Positions 15,750-23,677 of a stretch of 36,004 nucleotides of DNA are shown here, piece by piece. The notes under the pieces were generated by a model. The model made no database searches, had not been told where the DNA came from, and was given only the letters and a program-made list of their open reading frames with translations. The DNA is from Arthrobacter sp. E3. Lineage in GTDB: Bacteria; Actinomycetota; Actinomycetes; Actinomycetales; Micrococcaceae. Made by a program: the position numbers and the translations under genes. The stretch lies in the NCBI RefSeq assembly GCF_017353415.1, contig NZ_JAFMPX010000036.1, forward strand, positions 1 through 36,004. Direction: 5' to 3'. Numbering within the stretch: position 1 is the stretch's first letter; each line of letters begins with the position of its first letter.

Positions 15750-16631
15750 CTAGGCTGCAGCGCGCTCGGAAGCCTCCACCACGTTGGCCAAGAGCATGGC
15801 GCGGGTCATGGGACCCACACCGCCCGGGTTCGGGGAGATCCAGCTGGCCACCTCGGCGGCTGCAGGCTCCACGTCCCCGGTGACAACAGCTTTTCCGCTG
15901 CCGTTATCAACGCGGCTGACGCCGACGTCCAGAACAATGGCTCCGGGCTTCAGGTCAGCGGCCTTGATCATGTGCGGGGAACCGGCGGCGGCAATGACCA
16001 CGTCGGCCAGGCGCAGTTCAGCGGCCAGGTCCGTCGTTCCAGTGTGGGCCAGGACCGCTGTGGCGTTGATGTCGCGGCGGGTGAGCAGCAGACCCATGGG
16101 CCGGCCGATCGTCACGCCGCGGCCAACCACCAGCACGCGCTTGCCAGCCAGTGAAATCCCGTGACGCTCCAACAAAACAATGCACCCCTTGGGCGTGCAC
16201 GGCAGTGGGGACGTCATGGGCCGGTTGACATTGGCCACCAGGCGGCCAAGGTTCATCGGGTGCAGGCCGTCGGCATCCTTGTCCGGGTCGATGGCTTCAA
16301 GCACCACGTCCTGGTCAATGTGCGCCGGCAAAGGCAGCTGAACGATGTAGCCCGTGCAGGCGGGGTCAGCATTCAGCTGACGGACGGCAGCCAGGACTTC
16401 ATCCTGGGTGGCCGAATCCGGCAAATCGATGCGGATGGATTTGATGCCCACCTCTGCACAGTCCTTGTGCTTTCCGCCCACGTACCACTGGGAGCCCGGA
16501 TCCGAGCCAACCAAGATGGTACCCAGGCCCGGCGTGACTCCTCGGGCAGCGAGGGCTGCCACACGAACTGTCAGTTCGGCTTTGATGGCAGCGGCTGTGG
16601 CCTTGCCATCAAGGATTTGAGCTGGGGACAT
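15750..16631 (-). CDS. folD: Methylenetetrahydrofolate dehydrogenase/cyclohydrolase
   Basis: FolD interconverts 5,10-methylene-, 5,10-methenyl- and 10-formyl-THF with NADP. Numbered from ATG 16631, the catalytic Tyr50, Lys54 and Lys56 (YVGGKHK) fall at the family positions. [33 protein letters not shown] and [12 protein letters not shown] follow in order. The 293-residue length is normal. An ATG at 16640 is in frame, but GGAAG is only one base from it and about ten from 16631, so I prefer 16631, two bases after the glyA stop. It is cotranscribed with glyA and therefore under the same riboswitch. Confidence 0.94.
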   Translation of the reverse strand: MSPAQILDGKATAAAIKAELTVRVAALAARGVTPGLGTILVGSDPGSQWYVGGKHKDCAEVGIKSIRIDLPDSATQDEVLAAVRQLNADPACTGYIVQLPLPAHIDQDVVLEAIDPDKDADGLHPMNLGRLVANVNRPMTSPLPCTPKGCIVLLERHGISLAGKRVLVVGRGVTIGRPMGLLLTRRDINATAVLAHTGTTDLAAELRLADVVIAAAGSPHMIKAADLKPGAIVLDVGVSRVDNGSGKAVVTGDVEPAAAEVASWISPNPGGVGPMTRAMLLANVVEASERAAA

Positions 16632-16633
16632 TT

Positions 16634-17920
16634 TTACCATTCTTCCTGGCCGGGGTACAGCGGGAAGTTGGCGGTCAGGGCCTTTACGCGGGCGCTCAGG
16701 GCGTTCACGTCTGCGCCACCCTTCAGCGCTGCGGCGATGATCTCGGCAACTTCGCTGAACTCCGGAGCACCGAAGCCGCGGGTTGCCAGTGCCGGGGTGC
16801 CGATGCGCAGGCCGGAGGTGACCATCGGGGGGCGGGGGTCGAACGGGACGGCGTTGCGGTTGACGGTGATGCCAACGCTGTGCAGGAGATCTTCGGCCTG
16901 CTGGCCGTCCAGCTTGGAGTTGCGCAGGTCAACGAGAACCAAGTGCACATCGGTGCCACCGGTCAGCACGGACACGCCTGCCTCGGCAACGTCCGGTGCG
17001 TTCAAACGCTCGGCAATGATCGTCGCGCCTTCCAGTACGCGCTGCTGGCGCTCCTTGAATTCTTCGCCTGCAGCGATCTTGAAGGCCACGGCCTTCGCAG
17101 CGATGACGTGCATGAGCGGACCGCCCTGCTGCCCCGGGAACACGGCGGAGTTGAGCTTCTTGGCCCATTCCTTCTTGGCCAGGATCACACCCGAGCGCGG
17201 GCCGGAGAGCGTCTTGTGGACGGTGGAGGTGACCACGTCGGAGTACGGCACCGGGGACGGGTGCAGGCCAGCGGCAACCAGACCGGCGAAGTGGGCCATG
17301 TCCGTCCAGAGCAGTGCGCCCACCTCATCAGCGATGGAGCGGAAAGCTGCGAAGTCCAGCTGGCGCGGGTAGGCAGACCAGCCAGCGATGATGACCTGGG
17401 GCTTCTCGGCGATGGCCTGCTCGCGCAGCTTGTCCATGTCGATGCGGAAGGTGTCTTCCTCAACCTGGTAGGCGGCGACGTCGTACAGCTTGCCGGAGAA
17501 GTTCAGCTTCATGCCGTGGGTCAGGTGTCCACCGTGAGCCAGGGACAGGCCCAGGATCTTCTCGCCTGGCTTGATCATGGCTGCGAGCGCAGCGGCGTTG
17601 GCCTGGGCGCCGGAGTGCGGCTGGACGTTGGCGTATTCGGCCCCGAACAGTTCCTTGACACGGTCGATGGCCAGGTTCTCAGCCACGTCCACGAATTCGC
17701 AACCACCGTAGTAGCGGCGGCCGGGGTAGCCTTCGGCGTACTTGTTGGTCAGCACCGAGCCCTGGGCTTCCAAGACGGCGCGGGGTGCGAAGTTCTCTGA
17801 GGCGATCATTTCCAGCGTGTCGCGCTGGCGGCCAAGCTCGTCCTTCAGGACGGCGGCGATTTCCGGGTCAAGCTCCGAGAGCGGGGCGTTGGTCACGGAC
17901 GAGGTGGTGGTAAAAGACAC
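16634..17920 (-). CDS. glyA: Serine hydroxymethyltransferase
   Basis: GlyA converts serine and THF to glycine and 5,10-methylene-THF, the main source of one-carbon units. The product from GTG 17920 (CAGGAG six bases upstream) has 428 residues. It shows [40 protein letters not shown], the cofactor-contacting [14 protein letters not shown] (Asp207, His210) and the PLP lysine Lys236 in [11 protein letters not shown]. The frame stays open upstream to 18106, but that stretch is the leader, including the riboswitch. folD follows after two bases. Transcription is predicted to start near 18080. Confidence 0.96.
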   Translation of the reverse strand: MSFTTTSSVTNAPLSELDPEIAAVLKDELGRQRDTLEMIASENFAPRAVLEAQGSVLTNKYAEGYPGRRYYGGCEFVDVAENLAIDRVKELFGAEYANVQPHSGAQANAAALAAMIKPGEKILGLSLAHGGHLTHGMKLNFSGKLYDVAAYQVEEDTFRIDMDKLREQAIAEKPQVIIAGWSAYPRQLDFAAFRSIADEVGALLWTDMAHFAGLVAAGLHPSPVPYSDVVTSTVHKTLSGPRSGVILAKKEWAKKLNSAVFPGQQGGPLMHVIAAKAVAFKIAAGEEFKERQQRVLEGATIIAERLNAPDVAEAGVSVLTGGTDVHLVLVDLRNSKLDGQQAEDLLHSVGITVNRNAVPFDPRPPMVTSGLRIGTPALATRGFGAPEFSEVAEIIAAALKGGADVNALSARVKALTANFPLYPGQEEW

Positions 17921-17944
17921 TACAGACTCCTGAGTGGGCAGCAC

Positions 17945-17992
17945 GAAAAAAACTCTTCTTGAAAAGATTATCGCCAATGCGCGCATTGGCTC
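17945..17992 (-). terminator. Candidate expression platform of the glyA riboswitch
   Basis: On the minus strand, after the aptamer, comes a perfect 18-base palindrome, GCCAATGCGCGCATTGGC (17990-17973). Then CTTTT-CAAG-AAGAG is followed by seven T (17952-17946). The last part resembles a short intrinsic terminator with a weak five-pair stem, and the T-tract ends 25 bases before the GTG. How ligand binding changes these helices is not evident by eye. Confidence 0.5.
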
Positions 17993-17999
17993 TACGTGA

Positions 18000-18080
18000 C
18001 CTTGCGTCCCAGGCGTACGATCGCAAAGTCTTCGCTCGTGCTGCTCCCCGGTGGTGTCCCACCTCATCGCCAGTCGCAAC
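18000..18080 (-). promoter_or_regulatory. ZTP (pfl-motif) riboswitch in the glyA leader
   Basis: On the minus strand all core elements are present. P1 is GUUGC/GCAGC (18080-18076 with 18044-18040). The conserved GACUGGCGAUGA follows. P2 is GGUGG-GACA-CCACC (18063-18050), followed by GGGGAGC. P3 is ACGA-GCGAA...UUUGC-GA-UCGU, and then the hallmark CGCCUGGG. GGCG (18071-18068) can pair with CGCC (18015-18012) as the pseudoknot. ZTP riboswitches sense the purine intermediate ZTP/ZMP, which builds up when 10-formyl-THF is short, and usually turn on folate and purine genes. Finding it before glyA-folD fits known actinobacterial use. It was identified by eye, without a covariance search. Confidence 0.9.
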
Positions 18081-18086
18081 TCCTCA

Positions 18087-18111
18087 ATTGTAGTACAGGG
18101 CCCCAATTGGG
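18087..18111 (-). promoter_or_regulatory. glyA promoter -10 and adjacent palindrome
   Basis: TACAAT (18092-18087, minus) is a good -10 and places the transcript start at about 18080, exactly where the riboswitch P1 begins. No good -35 is seen at normal spacing. Instead the perfect palindrome CCCAATTGGG (18102-18111) lies upstream of the -10 and could be an activator or repressor site shared with divergent purU. Confidence 0.6.
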
Positions 18112-18127
18112 CGGTAACGTTGGGCGG

Positions 18128-19012
18128 GTGACTGATTCAAACTCCCCTGCCGCGCCCATTCCGGCAGCTTCGCACGGATATGTGCTGACTCTTTCTTGTG
18201 CCGACCGGCCCGGCATTGTCCATGCCGTCTCGGGGGCACTGCTTCAGGCCGACTGCAACATCACCGACTCCCAGCAGTACGGCAACCCGGACACCGGCAC
18301 CTTCTTCATGCGCGTTGCAGTGGAAACCACGACGTCGTTCAGCCGGCTCCGCGAACAGCTTGAGTCGATCGCTGGGAACTTCGAGTTCAATTGGACCCTG
18401 CACCGCGTCGGGGCACCGGTGCGCACACTGATCATGGCTTCCAAAGCTGCACACTGTCTGAACGACATCTTGTTCCTGCAGCGTTCCGGGACGCTGCCGG
18501 TGGAAATCCCGGCGATCGTTTCCAACCACCGCGACCTTGAGCCGCTGGCGCAGTTTTACGGCATCCCCTTCCACTACATCCCCGTCACCGCAGCGACGAA
18601 GGACGAGGCCGAAGGGCAGCTTCTGGAACTGGTCGCCGAGCTCGACATTGAGCTTGTTGTACTGGCCCGCTACATGCAGGTCCTCTCTGATGAGCTGTGC
18701 AACCACTTGGCCGGGAAAGCCATCAACATCCACCACTCCTTCCTGCCCTCCTTCAAGGGGGCCAGGCCCTATCACCAGGCCCATGCCCGTGGTGTGAAGA
18801 TCATCGGCGCCACCGCCCACTATGTGACGGCAGCGTTGGATGAAGGTCCCATCATTGAGCAGGAAGTGATCCGCGTGGACCACGGGCACTCGGTGGACAA
18901 GTTTGTCTCCATGGGCCGCGCCGTCGAAGCACGCACCCTGGCACAGGCTGTGCAATGGCATGCCGAGCACCGTGTTCTGCTCGACGGCCACCGAACCGTC
19001 GTCTTCGACTGA
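18128..19012 (+). CDS. purU: Formyltetrahydrofolate deformylase
   Basis: PurU hydrolyses 10-formyl-THF to formate and THF, balancing folate pools and feeding formate to purine synthesis. The 294-residue product from GTG 18128 has an N-terminal ACT domain ([18 protein letters not shown]..., about 18-95) and a C-terminal formyltransferase fold. The active-site block is [17 protein letters not shown] followed by [16 protein letters not shown], containing the catalytic Asn, His and Asp. The frame extends upstream to 17996, but that part overlaps the opposite-strand riboswitch. The ribosome site is weak (GGGCGG). It is divergent from glyA. Confidence 0.93.
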   Translation: MTDSNSPAAPIPAASHGYVLTLSCADRPGIVHAVSGALLQADCNITDSQQYGNPDTGTFFMRVAVETTTSFSRLREQLESIAGNFEFNWTLHRVGAPVRTLIMASKAAHCLNDILFLQRSGTLPVEIPAIVSNHRDLEPLAQFYGIPFHYIPVTAATKDEAEGQLLELVAELDIELVVLARYMQVLSDELCNHLAGKAINIHHSFLPSFKGARPYHQAHARGVKIIGATAHYVTAALDEGPIIEQEVIRVDHGHSVDKFVSMGRAVEARTLAQAVQWHAEHRVLLDGHRTVVFD

Positions 19013-19027
19013 TCCCCACGCCCTCCC

Positions 19028-19058
19028 AAAGTTCACCGCGCTGGGCGCGATGAACTTT
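19028..19058 (+). terminator. purU terminator hairpin
   Basis: AAAGTTCACCGCGC (19028-19041) pairs with GCGCGATGAACTTT (19045-19058) around TGG with one C-A mismatch. It lies 16 bases after the purU stop. The T-run is short (TTTAGG). Confidence 0.7.
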
Positions 19059-19145
19059 AGGTCCCTCGGGCCTGTGGGCCCAACGCGGGTACAACGAATA
19101 CCTCCGGCATCTGGCACGCTGAATGCTTTTCGCTAGGGTGGAGGC

Positions 19146-20159
19146 ATGAGAGAGCACATCTTGGGGAAAACCGGCCGCACCGTCTCCGCCGTCGGGCTTG
19201 GAACATGGCAACTTGGCGCCGACTGGGGTGAGGTCAGCGAAGCCGATGCACTTGCCGTGCTGGGCGCCGCTGCCGATTCCGGCGTGACATTCTTTGACAC
19301 TGCCGATGTGTACGGCGACGGCCGCAGCGAGCAGGTCATTGGGAATTTCCTGCGCAACAGGGGCACCAACCACGGCCTCACGGTGGCGACCAAGATGGGC
19401 CGGCGCATGGATCAGCTGCCGGAAAACTACGTCATGGCGAACTTCCGCGCCTGGACAGACCGCTCACGGAAGAACCTGGGCGTCGACACACTCGACTTGG
19501 TCCAACTGCACTGTCCTCCCACCGACGTCGTCACATCCGATGAGGTCTATGACGCCCTGGACACGCTCGTGGCCGAAGGCGCCATTGCCAGCTACGGCCT
19601 GAGCGTTGAAACGTGCAGCCAGGCACTCGCAGCAATCGCCCACCCCAATGTTGCCACCGTCCAAATCATCGTGAACGCGTTCCGGCTCAAACCGCTGGAT
19701 GAAGTGCTGCCCGCAGCCCTAAAGGCCGGGGTCGGAATCATCGCCCGTGTCCCCCTCGCCAGCGGAATGCTCGCCGGCAACTACACGGCCAGCACCCGCT
19801 TTGCTGACAACGACCACCGCAATTACAACCGCGATGGCAGCCACTTTGACGTGGGAGAAACGTTTTCCGGAGTGGACTACGCGGCCGGGCTGGACGCGGC
19901 TGCCGCGTTCGGCTCCTTGGCCGCGTCCGTGCAGGACAGTTCCGGAAGCACGACACCGGCCACCACCGCTCAGGCTGCCATCGCCTGGGTTTCCCAGCTA
20001 GAGGGCGTGTCTACGGTGATCCCTGGCGCCCGTTCCGCGTCACAGGCGCAGGCCAACGCAGCGGCAGGTTCGCTGCCCGAACTTGGCAGCAACTTCACCG
20101 ACGGCGTCCGCAGCATTTACGATGCGTATTTCAGGGCAGCCATCCACCCCCGTTGGTAG
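19146..20159 (+). CDS. Aldo/keto reductase family oxidoreductase
   Basis: This 337-residue TIM-barrel enzyme should reduce aldehydes or ketones, or oxidise sugars, with NADPH in the cytoplasm. The catalytic tetrad is complete: Asp51 and Tyr56 in FFDTADVYG, Lys83 in ATKMG and His122 in LVQLHCP. The C-terminal STVIPGARSASQAQAN block matches the cofactor-binding segment of the AKR11/AKR13-like group. The ATG follows GGTGGAGG closely. The substrate cannot be told from sequence. The carbonic anhydrase gene starts 63 bases downstream and may be cotranscribed. Confidence 0.9.
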   Translation: MREHILGKTGRTVSAVGLGTWQLGADWGEVSEADALAVLGAAADSGVTFFDTADVYGDGRSEQVIGNFLRNRGTNHGLTVATKMGRRMDQLPENYVMANFRAWTDRSRKNLGVDTLDLVQLHCPPTDVVTSDEVYDALDTLVAEGAIASYGLSVETCSQALAAIAHPNVATVQIIVNAFRLKPLDEVLPAALKAGVGIIARVPLASGMLAGNYTASTRFADNDHRNYNRDGSHFDVGETFSGVDYAAGLDAAAAFGSLAASVQDSSGSTTPATTAQAAIAWVSQLEGVSTVIPGARSASQAQANAAAGSLPELGSNFTDGVRSIYDAYFRAAIHPRW

Positions 20160-20222
20160 AATCTGTCCGGGTTCTTCCATCCGCTCTTTCCCATCCGCCC
20201 GACCCCTCTGATTGGATCCGCA

Positions 20223-20741
20223 ATGAAGCAATTCATCACCCTTGACGGCAACACCCCCTCAGTCCATGAAAGTGCGTTTGTGGCACACACGGCCATCGTG
20301 ATCGGCCAAGCCACTTTGGGCGCCGACGCCAGCGCTTTTTACGGGGTGGTGGTGCGCGCGGACACCAACACCATCACGGTGGGCGAGGGCTCCAACTTGC
20401 AGGACAATGTGGTGCTCCACGCTGATCCCGGGTTTCCCACCAGTGTGGGCAAGGGTGTCAGTGTGGGCCACGGTGCCATCATCCACGGTTGTACGGTGGA
20501 AGACGACTGTTTGATAGGAATGAGCGCAACCATCATGAACGGCGCCGTCATCGGGGCAGGCTCCCTGGTGGCTGGCGGAGCCGTAGTCCTGGAGGGGGCT
20601 GTCATCCCGCCCGGCTCATTGGTGGCGGGCGTTCCAGCCAAGGTGCGTCGTGAAATAGGGGCCGAGGAACTCGAACATATCAAGGAGAACGCGAAGGACT
20701 ACGTTGCCTTGGCCCGCAAGCACAAGCAGGTCCAGTCCTAG
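20223..20741 (+). CDS. Gamma-carbonic anhydrase family protein
   Basis: This 172-residue left-handed beta-helix protein has hexapeptide repeats through residues 20-140. The three zinc-ligand histidines are at positions 66 (NVVLHAD), 83 and 88 (SVGHGAIIHG). Arg45, Asp47 and Gln60 match the conserved acid-base set of CamH/YrdA-like proteins. It lacks the acidic loop of Methanosarcina Cam, so it belongs to the CamH/PaaY-like branch, where activity ranges from carbonic anhydrase to acyl-CoA thioesterase. The C-terminal helix (EELEHIKENAKDYVALARKH) is typical. The upstream SD is weak. Confidence 0.88.
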   Translation: MKQFITLDGNTPSVHESAFVAHTAIVIGQATLGADASAFYGVVVRADTNTITVGEGSNLQDNVVLHADPGFPTSVGKGVSVGHGAIIHGCTVEDDCLIGMSATIMNGAVIGAGSLVAGGAVVLEGAVIPPGSLVAGVPAKVRREIGAEELEHIKENAKDYVALARKHKQVQS

Positions 20742-20941
20742 CCGTCGTCACAAGAATCAACAAATTCTGAACAAGTTTTCGCCGGAAGAACGTCAAAGTT
20801 GCCCAATTTTTGGCATTGACGTGGCTTTATCAGCGTCCACGGTCAAATCCATGCCTTTTGCGTTAAGGCATAACTCTTGAAACTTATGGATCTTGCGTTC
20901 ACATCTTGACTACAATCAAAATGTGATGCACGCTACTACCT
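20742..20941 (+). promoter_or_regulatory. ROK regulator upstream region with two inverted repeats
   Basis: ACGTCAA (20790-20796) is mirrored by TTGACGT (20816-20822), with inner TGCC/GGCA that extends the dyad. ATGCCTT (20851-20857) is mirrored by AAGGCAT (20865-20871) with a 7-base spacer. TACAAT (20911-20916) is the best -10, giving a start near 20923. No ribosome site precedes the ATG at 20942, so translation may begin from a very short leader. The dyads are candidate operators for autoregulation; the first could also be the carbonic anhydrase terminator. Confidence 0.5.
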
Positions 20942-22126
20942 ATGAATGACACACCCGGCCGGCAAACCAGCGAGAATCTCCGACCCGGGTCACAATCAGC
21001 TCTGCGCCGCCACAATGAGCAACTCATTGTGGCGGAGCTTCGGGAGCGCGGGACATCGTCCCAAGCGGAACTCTCCCGAGCCACGGGCCTGTCGACGGCC
21101 ACCATTTCCAATATTGTCAAAGCCCTGTGTGCCAATGGACTGGCAACCACCCATCCCACCACAAGTTCTGGACGCCGCGCTGTGGCTGTCTCACTACTGG
21201 AATCCCCCGATGTAGCCCTGGGCATAGACTTTGGGCGCAGCCACGTGCGCCTGGCACTGGCAAGCCCTGGACTCAAGCTCAAGGACGAACGCTTTGCTGC
21301 CCTCCCCGTAGGCCACTTGGCCGCAGATAGCATAGCCACGGCCGCAGCTCTGCTGGAGGAAGCCCTAGCGGAAACAGGAATTTCCCGCAGTCGTGTCATA
21401 GGAGCGGGCGTGGGCATCCCGGGCCCCATCGACCACCGCACGAACACTGTCATTCGCGGGGCGATCCTCCCCCAATGGGTTGGTGTGAACATCGTTTCGC
21501 AGCTCGAGCAGGCGCTGCGGATGCCCATCCTTGTCGATAATGACGCGAACCTGGGTGCACTGGCGCAAATTACGTGGGGGGAACACCGCTCCGCCAAGGA
21601 CTTGGTGTTCTTGAAGATCGGCAGCGGGATCGGTGCGGGACTGATCCTCAATGGCGCGCCTTACTACGGCCATACCGGAATTACGGGGGAGATCGGCCAC
21701 TCAACCATCTTTGATCAGGGATTGGTCTGCCGTTGCGGCAACCGAGGCTGTCTGGAAACAGTCGCCTCAACTACCGTCATGATTGATCTGCTGAGCCGCG
21801 GCGAACCCACACCCCTAACAGTTGAGAACATCATCAGCCGCGCCCATTCCGGGGACGCCGCAACTTTGCGGGTCATTGACGACGCGGGCATGGCTGTCGG
21901 AAGGGCGATAGCGAATGTCGCCAACATGATCAATCCCGAAATCATTGTTGTAGGCGGACCCCTTTCCTCGCTCGGGGAAGTCCTTTTGGCTCCCATACGT
22001 CGCGGGCTGATCCGCCATGCGGTGCCAGCCATTGGTCAAGACACCATTGTTGTCATGTCTTCACTGGGAGACCGCGCCGAAGCCTTGGGCGCACTCTCAT
22101 TGGCTTTGCACCACAGCCACAACTGA
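20942..22126 (+). CDS. ROK-family transcriptional regulator
   Basis: The 394-residue protein joins an N-terminal winged helix-turn-helix (about 22-80, with SSQAELSRATGLSTATISNIVKALCANGL) to a ROK sugar-kinase-like domain. That domain has the ATP-binding GIDFGRSHVRLAL (94-106), VDNDANLGALAQ (198-209), the sugar-binding EIGH (250-253) and the ROK zinc motif CRCGNRGCLE (Cys263, 265, 270). NagC/Mlc/XylR-type members repress sugar transport genes until their sugar binds. It lies directly upstream of a sugar ABC operon on the same strand, 171 bases from its first gene, so control of that operon is likely. The sugar ligand is inferred, not shown. Confidence 0.92.
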   Translation: MNDTPGRQTSENLRPGSQSALRRHNEQLIVAELRERGTSSQAELSRATGLSTATISNIVKALCANGLATTHPTTSSGRRAVAVSLLESPDVALGIDFGRSHVRLALASPGLKLKDERFAALPVGHLAADSIATAAALLEEALAETGISRSRVIGAGVGIPGPIDHRTNTVIRGAILPQWVGVNIVSQLEQALRMPILVDNDANLGALAQITWGEHRSAKDLVFLKIGSGIGAGLILNGAPYYGHTGITGEIGHSTIFDQGLVCRCGNRGCLETVASTTVMIDLLSRGEPTPLTVENIISRAHSGDAATLRVIDDAGMAVGRAIANVANMINPEIIVVGGPLSSLGEVLLAPIRRGLIRHAVPAIGQDTIVVMSSLGDRAEALGALSLALHHSHN

Positions 22127-22199
22127 AACATTCAGCAGCCACCGGCGAACACACCAAAGTCGACCCATTGCACCGTTACCATTCCGTTGCGTTAAACAG

Positions 22200-22256
22200 T
22201 TGACGGCAAGGAGTGATGAAGGTAACTTTTGTTGAGTAAGTGTTTGCTACACTTAC
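22200..22256 (+). promoter_or_regulatory. Promoter and operator of the sugar ABC operon
   Basis: TTGACG (22200-22205), a 17-base spacer and TAACTT (22223-22228) form a good promoter with a start near 22235. Immediately downstream lies a perfect dyad, GTAAGTG (22236-22242) and CACTTAC (22250-22256), around TTTGCTA. Its position at +1 to +20 suits a repressor, and its 7-7-7 geometry matches the dyad at 20851-20871 before the ROK gene. The binding-protein gene has GGAGG at 22287-22291. Confidence 0.7.
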
Positions 22257-22297
22257 AAAGATCATCATTTTCAAACAATTTTTCACGGAGGATACAT

Positions 22298-23587
22298 ATG
22301 CGACGTCGTCTATCGTTGCTTGCCGGAGTTGCAGCGCTGGGTCTGACCCTGGCAGCCTGTGGCGGCGGCGGCGACACCCCCAGTGACAACGCCAACCCCA
22401 GCGACGCAACAGGGAAGGTCGGTGTCTTCACCTGGTGGGCCGATGGTTCCGAAAAGGCCGGCCTTGATGCCCTGGTCGGTGTCTTCAATAAGGACTTCCC
22501 GAACCTGACGTTCGACAACCTGGCCGTTGCCGGTGGCGCCGGCTCACAGGCCAAGAGCGTCCTGGCTGCCCAGCTCAAGGCTGGCAACCCGCCGGACTCC
22601 TTCCAGGCACACGCAGGCGCAGAACTGCAGGACTACATCGATGCAGACCAGCTCGAGGACCTCAGCGGTTTCTACAAGGACAACGACCTGACCTCGCAGT
22701 TCCCCAAGGACCTCATTGACCGCCTGACCGTGGACGGCAAGATCTACTCGGTACCCTCCAACATCCATCGCGCCAACGTGGTTTGGGCCAACGTTGACGT
22801 CTTGAAGAAGGCCGGTGTTGACCCGGAAAAGCCGGCCACCGACCTTGCTGGCTGGTTCGCCGACATGGACAAGGTCAAGGCCTCCGGGAAGATCCCCCTG
22901 GCCGTGGCCGGTTCCTGGACCCAGGTCCAACTGTTCGAGAACATCCTCCTCTCCAGCTTGGGTAGTGACGGCTACAACGGTCTGTGGGACGGCAAGACGG
23001 ACTGGAAGAGCGCCGAGGTCACCACCGCTATCCAGGCGTATGAGAAGGCCCTCTCCTACACCAACACCGACCGCGACTCCCTCAGCGACTGGGCTCCGGC
23101 AACGCAGCTTGTTGAAGACGGCGCAGCTGCCTACAACGTCATGGGCGACTGGGCTGAGGCCAAGTTCGAGCAGGACAAGAAGAAGTCCGGCGTTGACTAC
23201 ACCTACTTCGCTACTCCGGGCACTGCAGGCGTCTTCGACTTCCTCGCCGACTCCTTCACCCTGCCCAAGGGCGCCCCGAACCCGGCAGGTTCCAAGGCAT
23301 GGCTGAAGACCATCAGCTCCGCCGAGGGCCAAACCGCTTTCAACAAGGTCAAGGGCTCCATCCCGGCCAACACCACCGCTAAGACGGATGACTTCTCTGA
23401 ATACCAGAAGAGCGCCATCAAGGACTTCAGCCAGGACAAGATTGTTTCCTCACTCGCCCACGGTGCAGCAGTGCCGGTGGCCTGGTTGAATGACCTGAGC
23501 ACCGCAGTCAGCAAGTTCGGCGGCGACAAGAACGTCGACAGCCTGCAGACTTCCGCAGCAGCCATCGCGGCGAAGTTCGCCAAGTAA
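22298..23587 (+). CDS. Sugar ABC transporter substrate-binding lipoprotein (glucose/mannose type)
   Basis: The 429-residue product from ATG 22298, six bases after GGAGG, has a lipoprotein signal ending LAAC (Cys21). The mature part contains VFTWWADGSEKAGLDALVGVF, VAGGAGSQAKSVLAAQLKAGNPPDSFQAHAGAEL and VMGDWAEAKF, blocks shared with the glucose/mannose-binding branch of the extracellular solute-binding protein family 1. It should be anchored outside the membrane and deliver a hexose to the two permeases that follow. An upstream in-frame start at 22229 would overlap the operator and lacks a ribosome site. The glucose specificity is inferred from resemblance. Confidence 0.9.
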   Translation: MRRRLSLLAGVAALGLTLAACGGGGDTPSDNANPSDATGKVGVFTWWADGSEKAGLDALVGVFNKDFPNLTFDNLAVAGGAGSQAKSVLAAQLKAGNPPDSFQAHAGAELQDYIDADQLEDLSGFYKDNDLTSQFPKDLIDRLTVDGKIYSVPSNIHRANVVWANVDVLKKAGVDPEKPATDLAGWFADMDKVKASGKIPLAVAGSWTQVQLFENILLSSLGSDGYNGLWDGKTDWKSAEVTTAIQAYEKALSYTNTDRDSLSDWAPATQLVEDGAAAYNVMGDWAEAKFEQDKKKSGVDYTYFATPGTAGVFDFLADSFTLPKGAPNPAGSKAWLKTISSAEGQTAFNKVKGSIPANTTAKTDDFSEYQKSAIKDFSQDKIVSSLAHGAAVPVAWLNDLSTAVSKFGGDKNVDSLQTSAAAIAAKFAK

Positions 23588-23601
23588 TAACTGCACTCAG
23601 G

Positions 23602-23639
23602 TTGGGGGCTGCACAACAATCTTGTTGCGCAGCCCCCAA
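23602..23639 (+). terminator. Stem-loop between the sugar-binding protein and permease genes
   Basis: A 17-base arm (23602-23618, TTGGGGGCTGCACAACA) pairs with 23623-23639 around ATCT with one A-C mismatch. No T-tract follows. It starts 14 bases after the stop and probably shields the upstream mRNA or gives partial read-through, so that binding protein exceeds permease. Confidence 0.8.
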
Positions 23640-23677
23640 TCCGTGCAGTACCGATTCTCTTCGGAAGGAGGCAAACT

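Noticed and set aside
17921-18106. N-terminal extension of GlyA
   Set aside because: The in-frame extension covers the riboswitch and T-tract, lacks a ribosome site, and GTG 17920 with CAGGAG matches the family start.
18137-19117. 326-codon minus-strand frame antisense to purU
   Set aside because: PurU is complete on the plus strand; the antisense frame also runs across the purU terminator.
22229-22297. Longer start for the sugar-binding protein at 22229
   Set aside because: It would translate the operator and the GGAGG, and would bury the lipoprotein signal 23 residues inside.
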